From a virus: DNA of 26,955 nucleotides. The stretch spans positions 1 through 26,955 of the IMG/VR virus record IMGVR_UViG_3300010430_000401. One strand, written 5' to 3'. Position numbers and translations under genes: made by a program. Of this stretch, positions 1-5,656 are shown piece after piece (positions within the stretch are counted from its first letter, which is position 1; every line of letters begins with the position of its first letter). A model generated the notes under the pieces. It saw only the letters and a list, made by a program, of their open reading frames with translations. It made no database searches and had not been told where the DNA came from.

Positions 1-112
1 GCCGGCGCCACGCGCGTTCCGCCAAACAGAGCAAGCGATAGCCCCGAGACCACTGTCCCGAATGGTAGTGAGCGGCGAAGGTATAGACGGCGGCAACCGT
101 CGCGGCCCTCAT
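1..112 (-). CDS. Partial leftward hypothetical protein (N-terminus only)
   Basis: An open frame starts with ATG at 112 (minus strand) and continues without a stop to the left edge, giving 37 codons that begin MRAATVAAVYTFAAHYHSG. The start overlaps the stop of the upstream gene (ATGA), the same coupling used elsewhere in this cluster. It would therefore be the last visible gene of the leftward operon. No domain can be recognised from this fragment, and the Shine-Dalgarno sequence is weak. It could be spurious, but coupling and absence of stops make a real gene more likely than not. Confidence 0.5.
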   Translation of the reverse strand, partial: MRAATVAAVYTFAAHYHSGQWSRGYRLLCLAERAWRR

Positions 113-396
113 GACGACACCCGATAGGCCGCAATGACTCCCGGGTTGACCCACTCCCAATAGAACCCGTGGCCCCTCGCCCACTCTTCGAGCTTCGGAT
201 TGACCCACGGAAGGCCGGCGCCTTCGACGGGCCGCCCCAACTCTTCCTGAAGAAGAAGCGCGCCCTCCCCGTAGTAATCGGCCGCGTTGTCGCCATGTTC
301 GGCCGAGACCGTCACGGCCGCGCCTTCAGACCACGGGGGGCAGGGATGGAATCCCAGCGCCTCAATTTCAGCTTCGAGCTTCGCGGTATCCGTCAT
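109..396 (-). CDS. Hypothetical protein, leftward cluster
   Basis: This 95-residue frame starts at ATG 396 and overlaps the stop of the preceding gene by 4 bases (ATGA). The protein is slightly acidic and rich in Trp, Gly and Glu (for example WVNPKLEEWARGHGFYWEW, residues about 64-82), with a duplicated WVNP motif. I do not recognise a family. The length, the coupled start and the position in a run of four or five co-oriented small genes support a real coding region. It is probably an accessory protein of the leftward (regulatory) transcript. No membrane segment or signal peptide is visible. Confidence 0.6.
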   Translation of the reverse strand: MTDTAKLEAEIEALGFHPCPPWSEGAAVTVSAEHGDNAADYYGEGALLLQEELGRPVEGAGLPWVNPKLEEWARGHGFYWEWVNPGVIAAYRVSS

Positions 397-698
397 GACG
401 ACACCCGGCCGGCCGCCGACGCCGCCATGCGCTCCCGGCAGCCGACGCCGTGGCCCGCGTCATCCTGAATCGCGCCCGGGTCCGAATGGTTGAGGAAATT
501 GACGGTGGAGAGAGTGGCGGCCCGCAGCGCGGCCGCCTGGCGATCGGCCATCACACCGTGGCCGTTCCCGTCACCCTGAAGTCGATGCTGCTTCGCCGAC
601 TCCGTGAGCGCCTCCGCCGCCCCGGCGGCCGCGGCGAGCACCCGCGCCCCGGCGGCCCGCGCCTCCCGAATCAGTCTTTCCGCGTGTCGTTCCGTCAT
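393..698 (-). CDS. Hypothetical Ala/Arg-rich protein, leftward cluster
   Basis: I place the start at ATG 698 because GGGAGG lies at ideal spacing upstream. This gives 101 residues beginning MTERHAERLIREARAAGARV. A TTG at 773 would extend the protein to 126 residues and overlap the stop of the HTH gene (TTGA), so that start cannot be excluded. The first half is predicted helical (alternating Arg/Glu/Ala) and the second half carries Gly, His and Asp. No known family is recognised. It lies between an HTH gene and another small unknown, consistent with a phage regulatory or accessory protein. Confidence 0.55.
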   Translation of the reverse strand: MTERHAERLIREARAAGARVLAAAAGAAEALTESAKQHRLQGDGNGHGVMADRQAAALRAATLSTVNFLNHSDPGAIQDDAGHGVGCRERMAASAAGRVSS

Positions 699-769
699 GT
701 GAAGCCTCCCGGCCCGTTGCGGGCCTTGCGATTGCGTCCACTCACCCGTACCAGAAACGGGGGAGTTCG

Positions 770-1084
770 TCAACCGGGAGACTTATCGGCGGCCGCCCCA
801 ACAACTTGAGTGGTGTCTTCGAGAGGCGGCCCGGGAAGCATCGGGGAACGACGCGCCGGCCGACTCCCAAGCCCAGGAATCAGTTCTGAAGGCGCCACCC
901 CGACCGCTTGAGAAACCCTCACCAGCGTCCCTAGCTTCACCCCGGCGAGCACCTTCGAATTGAGGCTTTCGAGCTTCGCCACCGTCCCTAGCGTCACGTG
1001 CGCAGCGGCCGCTATCTCCGTCGCGCGCCAGCCCATGGAGAGCCGCAAGCGCCGCAAGGGGGCCGCGGTAGGGGCGTTCGGCAC
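770..1084 (-). CDS. Cro/CI-type (XRE) helix-turn-helix protein
   Basis: This 104-residue protein has an XRE-type HTH over residues about 10-67: LRRLRLSMGW, then EIAAAAHVTLGTVAKLES (the HTH core) and VKLGTLVRVSQAVGVAPSEL. This pattern is typical of Cro/CI repressors that bind short operators as dimers. The C-terminal 35 residues are Pro/Gly-rich and look disordered. The start is GTG 1084, with AGGGG upstream inside the end of the preceding gene (4-base gap). By context it is the likely transcription regulator of the divergent control region at 1443-1991. It is too short to carry a CI-like autocleavage domain, so it is closer to a Cro or small repressor. Confidence 0.8.
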   Translation of the reverse strand: MPNAPTAAPLRRLRLSMGWRATEIAAAAHVTLGTVAKLESLNSKVLAGVKLGTLVRVSQAVGVAPSELIPGLGSRPARRSPMLPGPPLEDTTQVVGAAADKSPG

Positions 1085-1088
1085 CGCG

Positions 1089-1442
1089 CTACCCCTCCGC
1101 CGCGGGCTCGACGCCGCCGGCTCGCGACAGCGCTTCTTCGACGGTGTCCTTCGGAATTAGGCGAGACACCACCGCCGCCATAATGGCCACCGCATCGTCG
1201 TGGTCGATACCCGACGCCATGCGCTCAGCCATCGCCAGCCGCTCAGCCAGCATCGCGTATGCAGCCGTCGCCACCGGAACCCCCCATGCCTCCGCAATCT
1301 CTCGCAATAGCCGCGCCTCCCGCCGGTGAAGCATCACGCCCAGCCGGTGGTTCCGGCGCAGCAACAACCCTGAATCGGTCGCCGCCACGAAGCGGGAAGG
1401 ACTGGCGCCGGGGAGCGGCGCCGGCTCTATCGTGTCGCCCAT
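1089..1442 (-). CDS. Small protein with possible ribbon-helix-helix-like fold
   Basis: I choose ATG 1442 (117 residues, MGDTIEPAPLPGASPS...). The frame stays open upstream to 1901, but that extension is low-complexity and overlaps the control region, so I reject it. Residues about 36-70 (VMLHRREARLLREIAEAWGVPVATAAYAMLAERLA) resemble the strand-helix-helix spacing of ribbon-helix-helix regulators, though this is only a pattern match. No Shine-Dalgarno precedes the ATG; instead an inverted repeat ends six bases upstream. It is the first gene of the leftward cluster, a position usual for a regulator. Function is otherwise unknown. Confidence 0.55.
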   Translation of the reverse strand: MGDTIEPAPLPGASPSRFVAATDSGLLLRRNHRLGVMLHRREARLLREIAEAWGVPVATAAYAMLAERLAMAERMASGIDHDDAVAIMAAVVSRLIPKDTVEEALSRAGGVEPAAEG

Positions 1443-1447
1443 CAATG

Positions 1448-1468
1448 GCCAACGTAGCCGTTGTTGGC
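1448..1468. promoter_or_regulatory. Inverted repeat next to leftward start codon
   Basis: GCCAAC and GTTGGC are separated by 9 bases, immediately upstream of the leftward start at 1442. In DNA this could be an operator for the HTH or ribbon-helix-helix-like product. In the leftward mRNA it would form a 6-bp hairpin where a ribosome-binding site is expected. Nothing in the sequence separates the two readings. Confidence 0.35.
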
Positions 1469-1637
1469 GGGAGGGGAAAGCGGAGGGGAGGGGGTGGGCG
1501 GGATTGAGTGGACGCGCCCCCACCCCCCACGCGGTGGGCTGAGCGTCGCCTTGAGCGCGCGAAACCTCGGGATTGTATCGCTTTCCCTCGAAGGCGAGAC
1601 AGTAGCGGTGCTCTACCGGGCGGAGAGAGCTTCCCAC

Positions 1638-1682
1638 GCCCCGGGGCCCCCTCCCGGGCTCGACCAAGGCCCCCGGGGCCCC
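1638..1682. repeat. Duplicated GC palindrome (CCCCGGGG) in control region
   Basis: The block CCCCGGGGCCCC occurs twice (1639-1650 and 1671-1682) with about 20 bases between the copies. Each contains the 8-bp palindrome CCCCGGGG, and the two copies can also pair with each other. It lies between the divergent transcription units. It may be a hairpin terminator or operator pair, but no U-tract follows on either strand, so the role is unassigned. Confidence 0.4.
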
Positions 1683-1776
1683 TCGAAGGGTCCCATCGCC
1701 GCCGGCCGAGTATCTATATGGGGACCCCAACCCACACGCTGCCCTTCCCCACGCTCTCTCCGACACGGCGCCGCCG

Positions 1777-1805
1777 TTGCGCGATCCGTAGTCAACCGGT
1801 AGACT
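1777..1805 (+). promoter_or_regulatory. Rightward promoter P1 (shared motif copy 1)
   Basis: TTGCGC (1777-1782) and TAGACT (1800-1805) lie 17 bases apart, a plausible sigma70-type -35/-10 pair. The spacer contains GTCAACCGG, and the stretch from GTTGC through GTCAACCGGTAGA recurs nearly unchanged at 6572-6598 in front of another gene. AGTCAACCGGTAGACT (1790-1805) is a near-palindrome with one mismatched pair, so a repressor or activator may sit on it. Transcription should start near 1812 and read the 1992-6391 operon. Confidence 0.5.
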
Positions 1806-1815
1806 GCGGATTCGT

Positions 1816-1898
1816 GGAGACGTCGCGTGCCGCCCGCGCTGGGAGTTTCGCCTTGGAACCGCTTGGTTCCTGGCGCCATTGCGGCGCGCGGCGTCTCC
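1816..1898 (+). ncRNA. Structured RNA at the 5' end of the P1 transcript
   Basis: The arm 1816-1833 (GGAGACGTCGCGTGCCGC) pairs with 1881-1898 over 18 consecutive pairs, two of them G-U. Inside, 1836-1840 can pair with 1872-1876, and 1855-1870 forms a hairpin GGAACC-GCTT-GGTTCC. The stem begins about 4 bases after the expected P1 start, so the transcript would open with it. This could be a stability element, an antitermination RNA comparable in position to HK022 put, or a riboregulator. No known RNA family is recognised. A GTG at 1814 opens a 54-codon frame to 1978, but its product looks unconvincing. Confidence 0.5.
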
Positions 1899-1928
1899 CA
1901 ACGGCTTTACGCCCGTCGTTCCGTTGGG
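1897..1928 (+). promoter_or_regulatory. Second leader hairpin
   Basis: CCCAACGG (1897-1904) pairs with CCGTTGGG (1921-1928), an 8-bp stem with a 16-base loop. It shares 1897-1898 with the outer stem of the preceding structure, so the two could be mutually exclusive at their junction, as in switching leaders. No U-tract follows. Confidence 0.4.
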
Positions 1929-1966
1929 CGGGGTGCAGCGCGGTCATTCGGCGCCTCTCGTCCTGG

Positions 1967-1982
1967 TGTTTCACGTGAAACG
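1967..1982. promoter_or_regulatory. parS: parS-like ParB-binding site
   Basis: TGTTTCACGTGAAACG matches 15 of 16 bases of the conserved bacterial chromosomal parS consensus TGTTTCACGTGAAACA. Its 14-bp core GTTTCACGTGAAAC is a perfect palindrome. ParB CTPase clamps load at this sequence and spread along DNA. The site lies 10 bases before the first gene of the P1 operon, abutting its Shine-Dalgarno. No parA or parB gene is visible in the window, so the cognate ParB would be encoded elsewhere in the phage or borrowed from the host. Confidence 0.7.
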
Positions 1983-1991
1983 GAGGAGTTG

Positions 1992-2147
1992 ATGGGGACG
2001 GCTTCTGGGGAGCTCCCGCGGGTGGCACAGTGTCCGAAGTGCGGCGGTCGGGGTTTGGCGATGGGCCGCACGAGTTACTGGGGCGGCGTTTCGAAGCGGC
2101 TGTACCGGTGTCGCCAGTGTGGTCACGAGTTCGAGGTATCGTCGTGA
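1992..2147 (+). CDS. Small zinc-ribbon protein, Ogr/Delta-like
   Basis: This 51-residue protein starts at ATG 1992 behind a strong Shine-Dalgarno (GGAGGAG). It carries CPKCG (from about residue 14), an RTSY motif, then KRLYRCRQCGHEF. This is a four-cysteine zinc ribbon. The order CPxCG, RTS, KxxYxC and C-HxF resembles the P2 Ogr/Delta late-gene activators, which bind DNA upstream of phage promoters and contact RNA polymerase. The second cysteine pair here is CxxC rather than the longer spacing of Ogr, so the match is by pattern only. As the first gene behind P1 it is a candidate transcription activator. The frame stays open upstream to 1827, but that extension crosses the leader structure and the parS site. 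Confidence 0.7.
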   Translation: MGTASGELPRVAQCPKCGGRGLAMGRTSYWGGVSKRLYRCRQCGHEFEVSS

Positions 2148-2578
2148 CGGTGTTGGATTCGCCGTGGTGTTCGGTGTGCGGCGTGGGAATGATTCTGGCG
2201 ATAGGCGTTTGCTCGAGGTGCCGTTGCCGGACGTGCGCGGACTGTTTCGAGCCTGGCACGAGTCCACCGATTTGCGTGAGGTGTGGTGCGGAGCCGTCGG
2301 TGGAGCGTTTCGGCCGGTTTCGGAGGTGGATGCGGAAGTTCCCCCTCAGAAGAGCGAGGCGCTCTCGATTTTTGGTATGTCCGTCGATTCAAGAGCACGA
2401 AGCCGCTGGCGGGGGTGAGGGAACGCTCAACGGAGCCCCCGCGGTCTACGGCTTCGTCACCGCTGACCTGTTCGGGCCTTATCTCCGTCCGGCATGGGGT
2501 CGCGTGCTGGGAAGCAGGCGCGGAGCGTTACGCCGGAGCTCGGGGTGCCGTGCATGGGCTCGCTTCGACTTCCTGTAG
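2144..2578 (+). CDS. Cys-rich zinc-binding protein
   Basis: I take GTG 2144 as start because it overlaps the upstream stop as GTGA; this gives 144 residues. The N-terminal 45 residues carry CSVCG, then CSRCRCRTCADC, then CVRCG: at least four CxxC-type knuckles arranged like a RING or double zinc-ribbon module. The rest is Arg-rich and lacks a recognisable domain. It is likely a small zinc-binding nucleic-acid or protein-interaction factor co-expressed with the preceding zinc ribbon. Function is unknown; an eight-ligand zinc fold is inferred only from the cysteine spacing. Confidence 0.6.
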   Translation: MTVLDSPWCSVCGVGMILAIGVCSRCRCRTCADCFEPGTSPPICVRCGAEPSVERFGRFRRWMRKFPLRRARRSRFLVCPSIQEHEAAGGGEGTLNGAPAVYGFVTADLFGPYLRPAWGRVLGSRRGALRRSSGCRAWARFDFL

Positions 2579-2590
2579 TTAAGTGAGCAT

Positions 2591-2620
2591 GAACCGTCGC
2601 GAGACCGAAGCTGCCGGTTC
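2591..2620. repeat. Weak inverted repeat in a short intergenic gap
   Basis: GAACCG (2591-2596) and CGGTTC (2615-2620) could form a 6-bp hairpin with an 18-base loop between two genes. There is no U-tract, so it is a poor terminator. It may be a processing or attenuation hairpin, or chance. Confidence 0.25.
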
Positions 2621-2647
2621 GTGAGGCCGGCGTCAAGGAGAAGATTG

Positions 2648-3430
2648 ATGCCTTCGGATTACCGCTGCACATTTTCTGGGCACTGTGACCACGCGCGGCC
2701 GCCGGGGCCGGGGCGCCGCCTGTTCGCCGTCGTTCGTGGCCAGGTCCGACATGATGGCCTGATGAAGCTCTTGGGGCAGGGCGGCGTCGTCGAGGTGCAG
2801 ACGGGCCCGGTGCCGGTTTGGGAGGTGGGGCCGCTGCCGCCGGAGATGACGGTCAGCAGATCGGTAAGTTTCGACGAGCTGCCGCGCGAGCAGCCTGGCC
2901 CGAAAGTCGCGCCGCCGTGTTGGTTGACCGAGGACTGCCCCCAGGACGCGGGGCACCCGGGGGCGTGTGGGCCGCCCCCCGACACATCCTCGGAGGAGTC
3001 CGAAAACGGACAAGAGGACCCGCGCGAGAGTCTCATGCGCATCGACCTCGAGAACCTCATCGGTGGCAAGCCCGGCCAACGATACCAGATGCCCGACGGG
3101 TGGCGTCCCGGCCGCGCCAACCCCGCCGATCAGCTTCCGGTGCCTGGCGAGTCGGCGCTTCTCTGCCGCTACACAGGCTGCACCTACTTCGATGGGCACG
3201 ACGGTGGGTGTTCCAACGCGCCAGACCTGGAGACCGCGGAAGCCAAGCCTCCCCGTGAGCCCCTTCCGGAGTACCCCAAACAGGCTTGGGGCTACCGCTG
3301 GCACACGGACCGCGATTTCCTCGCTCTAGCGGCGGAGGGCGTCCGTCTTGGTGGCAGGAGCGACATCGTTTCCGCCTTCGAGCGGCTCTCGGAGTACATC
3401 AAGAGGCTTGAGGTGTTCCATGGAGAGTGA
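2648..3430 (+). CDS. Protein with three Cys/His repeat motifs
   Basis: The start is ATG 2648 with AAGGAG seven bases upstream; a GTG at 2621 lacks such a site. The product has 260 residues. Three short motifs recur: CTFSGHCDHARPPG near the N-terminus, CWLTEDCPQDAGHPGAC (about residues 98-114) and CRYTGCTYFDGHDGGC (about 175-190). The last two share the spacing C-x4/5-C-x5-H-x3-C, a likely metal-binding knuckle. The linkers are Pro/Glu/Gly-rich and probably disordered. The C-terminal 40 residues look helical. No enzyme family is recognised. It could be a multivalent binding protein. Confidence 0.65.
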   Translation: MPSDYRCTFSGHCDHARPPGPGRRLFAVVRGQVRHDGLMKLLGQGGVVEVQTGPVPVWEVGPLPPEMTVSRSVSFDELPREQPGPKVAPPCWLTEDCPQDAGHPGACGPPPDTSSEESENGQEDPRESLMRIDLENLIGGKPGQRYQMPDGWRPGRANPADQLPVPGESALLCRYTGCTYFDGHDGGCSNAPDLETAEAKPPREPLPEYPKQAWGYRWHTDRDFLALAAEGVRLGGRSDIVSAFERLSEYIKRLEVFHGE

Positions 3431-3659
3431 GAGCTGGGTTCGCGTCCTCTGCACGAACCGCCAAGAGTTTCTGGAGTGGCAAGTAGCCCACCCCAACATC
3501 CCTGCGGTCTGGTTCGAAGAGCCGATGAGGGGCCTCCGGAACGGTCCGGAGGGATTTCCGTTTGTTACCACCGGGACGTTCTGGGAGGCGACGAAGCGCC
3601 CAGATCTCGTCTATGAGCTCGCCAGCTCAAGGGGTATACCCTGGAAAGGAGACCCATGA
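3420..3659 (+). CDS. Hypothetical small protein
   Basis: This 79-residue product begins MESESWVRVLCTNRQEFLEW at ATG 3420, overlapping the upstream gene by 11 bases, with a GAGG stretch upstream. It is Trp- and Phe-rich, with a compact alpha/beta look (VRVLCTNRQEFLEWQVAHPN), and is followed by the coupled exonuclease start. A longer frame from 3348 exists but overlaps the preceding gene deeply, so I reject it. No family is recognised. Confidence 0.6.
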   Translation: MESESWVRVLCTNRQEFLEWQVAHPNIPAVWFEEPMRGLRNGPEGFPFVTTGTFWEATKRPDLVYELASSRGIPWKGDP

Positions 3660-4303
3660 ACGGAACGACCGTGTTTTTCGACCTGGAGACCGGCGGCCTC
3701 GAGCCGCACCACCCGACGATTCAGATCGCCGCCGTGGCGATGGCGCCCGGCTGGCGCGAGATCGATAGCATCGAGCGGAAGCTCCTATTCGATGAATCCG
3801 CCTGCGATCCCGAGGCCCTGGAGATCAACTCCTACGACATCGACGACTGGCGCCGGGAGGCGGTCGCGCCGGCGGTCGCGCGCCAGAACCTCCAAACCTT
3901 CTTCGAGCATCACGCGACCTGGCAACTCGTCTCGAAGAAGGGCAACCATTACAACACGTGCCGGATCGCGGGCCACAACGCGGCGCACTTCGACGCGCCG
4001 CGGTTGAAGGCGCTCTGGGGCGAGCGGTTTGCGCCGTTCGCGTGGTTCTACCCGCTCGATACCGTCCACCTGGCGCTCTGGTACTTCTCCTTCTACGACG
4101 TGCCGCAGCCGCGGAATTACCAGCTCCAAACGCTCTGCGACCACTTCGAGATCGTCCGGACGGGGGCGGCTCACGATGCGCTGGCCGATGTGCGATCGAC
4201 GGCGATGCTGGCGCGCGAGATCCTCTGCCGGCTGGTGGAAATGCGCGATTTGGATTTCAGCGATACGCCGAAGGACGAGAATCCGGGACTGCGGAATAGC
4301 TGA
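3656..4303 (+). CDS. DnaQ-like DEDDh 3'-5' exonuclease
   Basis: This 215-residue protein carries all three motifs of DEDDh exonucleases: ExoI FDLETGG (D9, E11), ExoII AGHNAAHFDAPRL (D113) and ExoIII AAHDALADVRST (H173, D178). Such enzymes remove 3' nucleotides from DNA or RNA with two divalent metals. The length fits a stand-alone exonuclease domain with no polymerase attached. The start ATG 3656 overlaps the upstream stop (ATGA) and has AAAGGAG in front. In an accessory operon it may serve replication proofreading, recombination or nucleotide salvage; substrate cannot be told from sequence. Confidence 0.88.
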   Translation: MNGTTVFFDLETGGLEPHHPTIQIAAVAMAPGWREIDSIERKLLFDESACDPEALEINSYDIDDWRREAVAPAVARQNLQTFFEHHATWQLVSKKGNHYNTCRIAGHNAAHFDAPRLKALWGERFAPFAWFYPLDTVHLALWYFSFYDVPQPRNYQLQTLCDHFEIVRTGAAHDALADVRSTAMLAREILCRLVEMRDLDFSDTPKDENPGLRNS

Positions 4304-4545
4304 TGTGGGTTGAATTCCGAACGCGCTGCGGCTGTACCTGGATGAAGAACATCGGCGAGCCGCTTCCCGATGTCTGGGAGGTCGCCCTGGATCCGCCGGA
4401 AGGGGCCCGCATGGCCTTAAAACCGGAACGCGCCGATCGCCTTGACTTCCTGCCGGCACCAGAGACCTATGAGATCCGGCGCTTTCGGCGAACCCTCATC
4501 CCGCGTAGCGACGGCGGGTATGCCGTCTTCTACGCTGAAATGTGA
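4303..4545 (+). CDS. Hypothetical small protein
   Basis: This 80-residue protein starts at ATG 4303, sharing one base with the exonuclease stop (TGATG). The sequence (MWVEFRTRCGCTWMKNIGEP... ending YEIRRFRRTLIPRSDGGYAVFYAEM) looks like a small all-beta or alpha/beta protein with charged strands. An RCGCTW motif lies near the N-terminus, but there are too few cysteines for a clear zinc site. No family is recognised. Translational coupling to the exonuclease suggests co-expression. Confidence 0.6.
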   Translation: MWVEFRTRCGCTWMKNIGEPLPDVWEVALDPPEGARMALKPERADRLDFLPAPETYEIRRFRRTLIPRSDGGYAVFYAEM

Positions 4546-4850
4546 TGGATCACAAAACGGCCGCCGCCGCGCTGCTCTTCTGCTTGCTGCTCGCGGTGGA
4601 GGCGCAGGGCCACGTCCAGCCGACGCGCATCTTCTGCCCGGTGCTGGTCGAAGGACGCGCGGGCGAGATGTTCGTAGAGATATCGGCATGGCGTGTCGCG
4701 GTTGGTGAAGACGTGGTGTTGACTTGCGTGCATACCGATGGCGTAGACAGTACATGGGGACCACCGCTAGCGCTTCGCCACGTCCCCGAGCCCAAGGGGC
4801 AGTTGATTGCGGGGCTCGTGGCGCTGGCGCTGCTAGGGAGGAGACGATGA
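4545..4850 (+). CDS. Secreted protein with PEP-CTERM-like sorting tail
   Basis: Start ATG 4545 shares a base with the upstream stop (TGATG); GTG 4542 is an alternative. The 101-residue product has a signal peptide (hydrophobic residues about 6-18, possible cleavage after AQG at 20-22). A short ectodomain with two cysteines (C31, C61) follows. The C-terminus is VPEP (80-83), a hydrophobic stretch (87-97) and RRR. This tripartite ending matches PEP-CTERM signals, which exosortases cleave in Gram-negative bacteria. The tail is seen directly; recognition by a host exosortase is inference. Alternatively it could be a small membrane protein with two hydrophobic helices, such as a holin or superinfection-exclusion factor. 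Confidence 0.7.
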   Translation: MDHKTAAAALLFCLLLAVEAQGHVQPTRIFCPVLVEGRAGEMFVEISAWRVAVGEDVVLTCVHTDGVDSTWGPPLALRHVPEPKGQLIAGLVALALLGRRR

Positions 4851-5017
4851 CGCCTGAGAGGACGAGTAGAGAAGAAGTGTTCGAAAGACTGCTTCGCGAG
4901 CATATCAGCAGTGAACTCGCGTGGTGGTTAGCGTGCCTTGACTTTCGTGTCGCCGAAATCTGCGAGCGCCTCGACAAGCCGATCGAGAGGGGAGACGATG
5001 ACGAAGCCGAGCGCTGA
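4847..5017 (+). CDS. Small helical hypothetical protein
   Basis: ATG 4847 overlaps the upstream stop (ATGA) and follows GGGAGGAG. The 56-residue protein (MTPERTSREEVFERLLREHISSELAWWLACLDF...) is predicted to be largely helical and ends in an acidic tail. Its last 20 bases overlap the next gene. No family is recognised. The size is typical of coupled accessory phage genes. Confidence 0.6.
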   Translation: MTPERTSREEVFERLLREHISSELAWWLACLDFRVAEICERLDKPIERGDDDEAER

Positions 5018-5450
5018 GGAGAGGGCACGCAAGCTATCGCCCTGCACTTGCGACCCCGACGAAGTGGCTCTGCCATGCTGGGAGGGCGAAGACGATCGTG
5101 GTCGCTGGTGCTGGAATTGCTTGCACGCTGAGGACGAAGCCAAACAGATCCGCGAAGCCGAGCGCGTCGCCGCTGATGAAGCTGTCATGTTTCGAGATAG
5201 AGAATGGCTTGATGCCTGCAACCTTACAGGGCAAGAGGGTGACGAACCCGACGACTTCATAGAACACGTCAAAGATGCAGACAGACGCTCTCAAATACTG
5301 GGGCTGGAGCAGAAGTTCTCCGACCACATAGACAGAAGAATCAACGCCGCCGCTGAGAGGATGCGGGAGCGAATCATAGGACTACTCGATCCGAAGCGAA
5401 GTGAGGCACTGATCGCTGCCATCCGCGCCCTGCCGATCGAGGAGGAGTGA
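4998..5450 (+). CDS. Cys-motif hypothetical protein with helical C-terminus
   Basis: ATG 4998 (preceded by AGGGGAG) gives 150 residues. Near the N-terminus CTCDP, then C and WCWNC form a possible zinc site over about residues 16-41. The remainder is charged and helical, with a coiled-coil-like segment around LEQKFSDHIDRRINAAAERMRERI. The end is LPIEEE, an ending (EEE) shared with the next gene. It overlaps the previous gene by 20 bases. No enzymatic signature is visible. Confidence 0.6.
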   Translation: MTKPSAEERARKLSPCTCDPDEVALPCWEGEDDRGRWCWNCLHAEDEAKQIREAERVAADEAVMFRDREWLDACNLTGQEGDEPDDFIEHVKDADRRSQILGLEQKFSDHIDRRINAAAERMRERIIGLLDPKRSEALIAAIRALPIEEE

Positions 5451-5656
5451 TGCCTGGACTAGAAATGAAATACTTCGTGTTGAAGCCACGAGCAAAAACA
5501 AAAAATGACGCCTACGCAAACGCTTCACAGGCTGCCATGCACACCTACGCCGATGCTATCGAGGAGCATAACCAAGCGCTTGCGAACGAACTGCGCTCGT
5601 GGGCACAGAGCGAGACTGCACGGCAGCACCAAAGCCTGCCGACGGAGGAGGAGTGA
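5450..5656 (+). CDS. Small hypothetical protein
   Basis: This 68-residue protein starts at ATG 5450 (TGATG junction, GGAGGAG just upstream). It begins MPGLEMKYFVLKPRAKTKND, where the first strand (KYFVLKP) is followed by an Ala-rich helix containing ANASQAAMHTYADAIEEHNQALANELRSW. Short proteins of this pattern (one strand, one long helix) are common in phage accessory operons. Function is unknown. Confidence 0.6.
   Translation: MPGLEMKYFVLKPRAKTKNDAYANASQAAMHTYADAIEEHNQALANELRSWAQSETARQHQSLPTEEE

Noticed and set aside
769-784. Third near-copy of the GTCAACCGG motif (GTCAACCGGGAGACTT)
   Set aside because: It lies across the end of the HTH gene, lacks a -35 at proper distance and has no downstream rightward gene; probably chance.
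1781-1860. tRNA-like D-arm (GTC-AACCGGTA-GAC)
   Set aside because: No matching anticodon stem, T-arm or CCA end; the sequence fits a promoter spacer repeated at 6586.
1443-1901. N-terminal extension of the 1089-1442 leftward gene
   Set aside because: Gly/Arg-rich low-complexity sequence overlapping the control elements; ATG 1442 gives a compact product.
1508-1978. Plus-strand frame of 156 codons through the control region
   Set aside because: It crosses the promoter, the structured leader and the parS site and is low-complexity Pro/Arg; only a 54-codon version from GTG 1814 remains conceivable.
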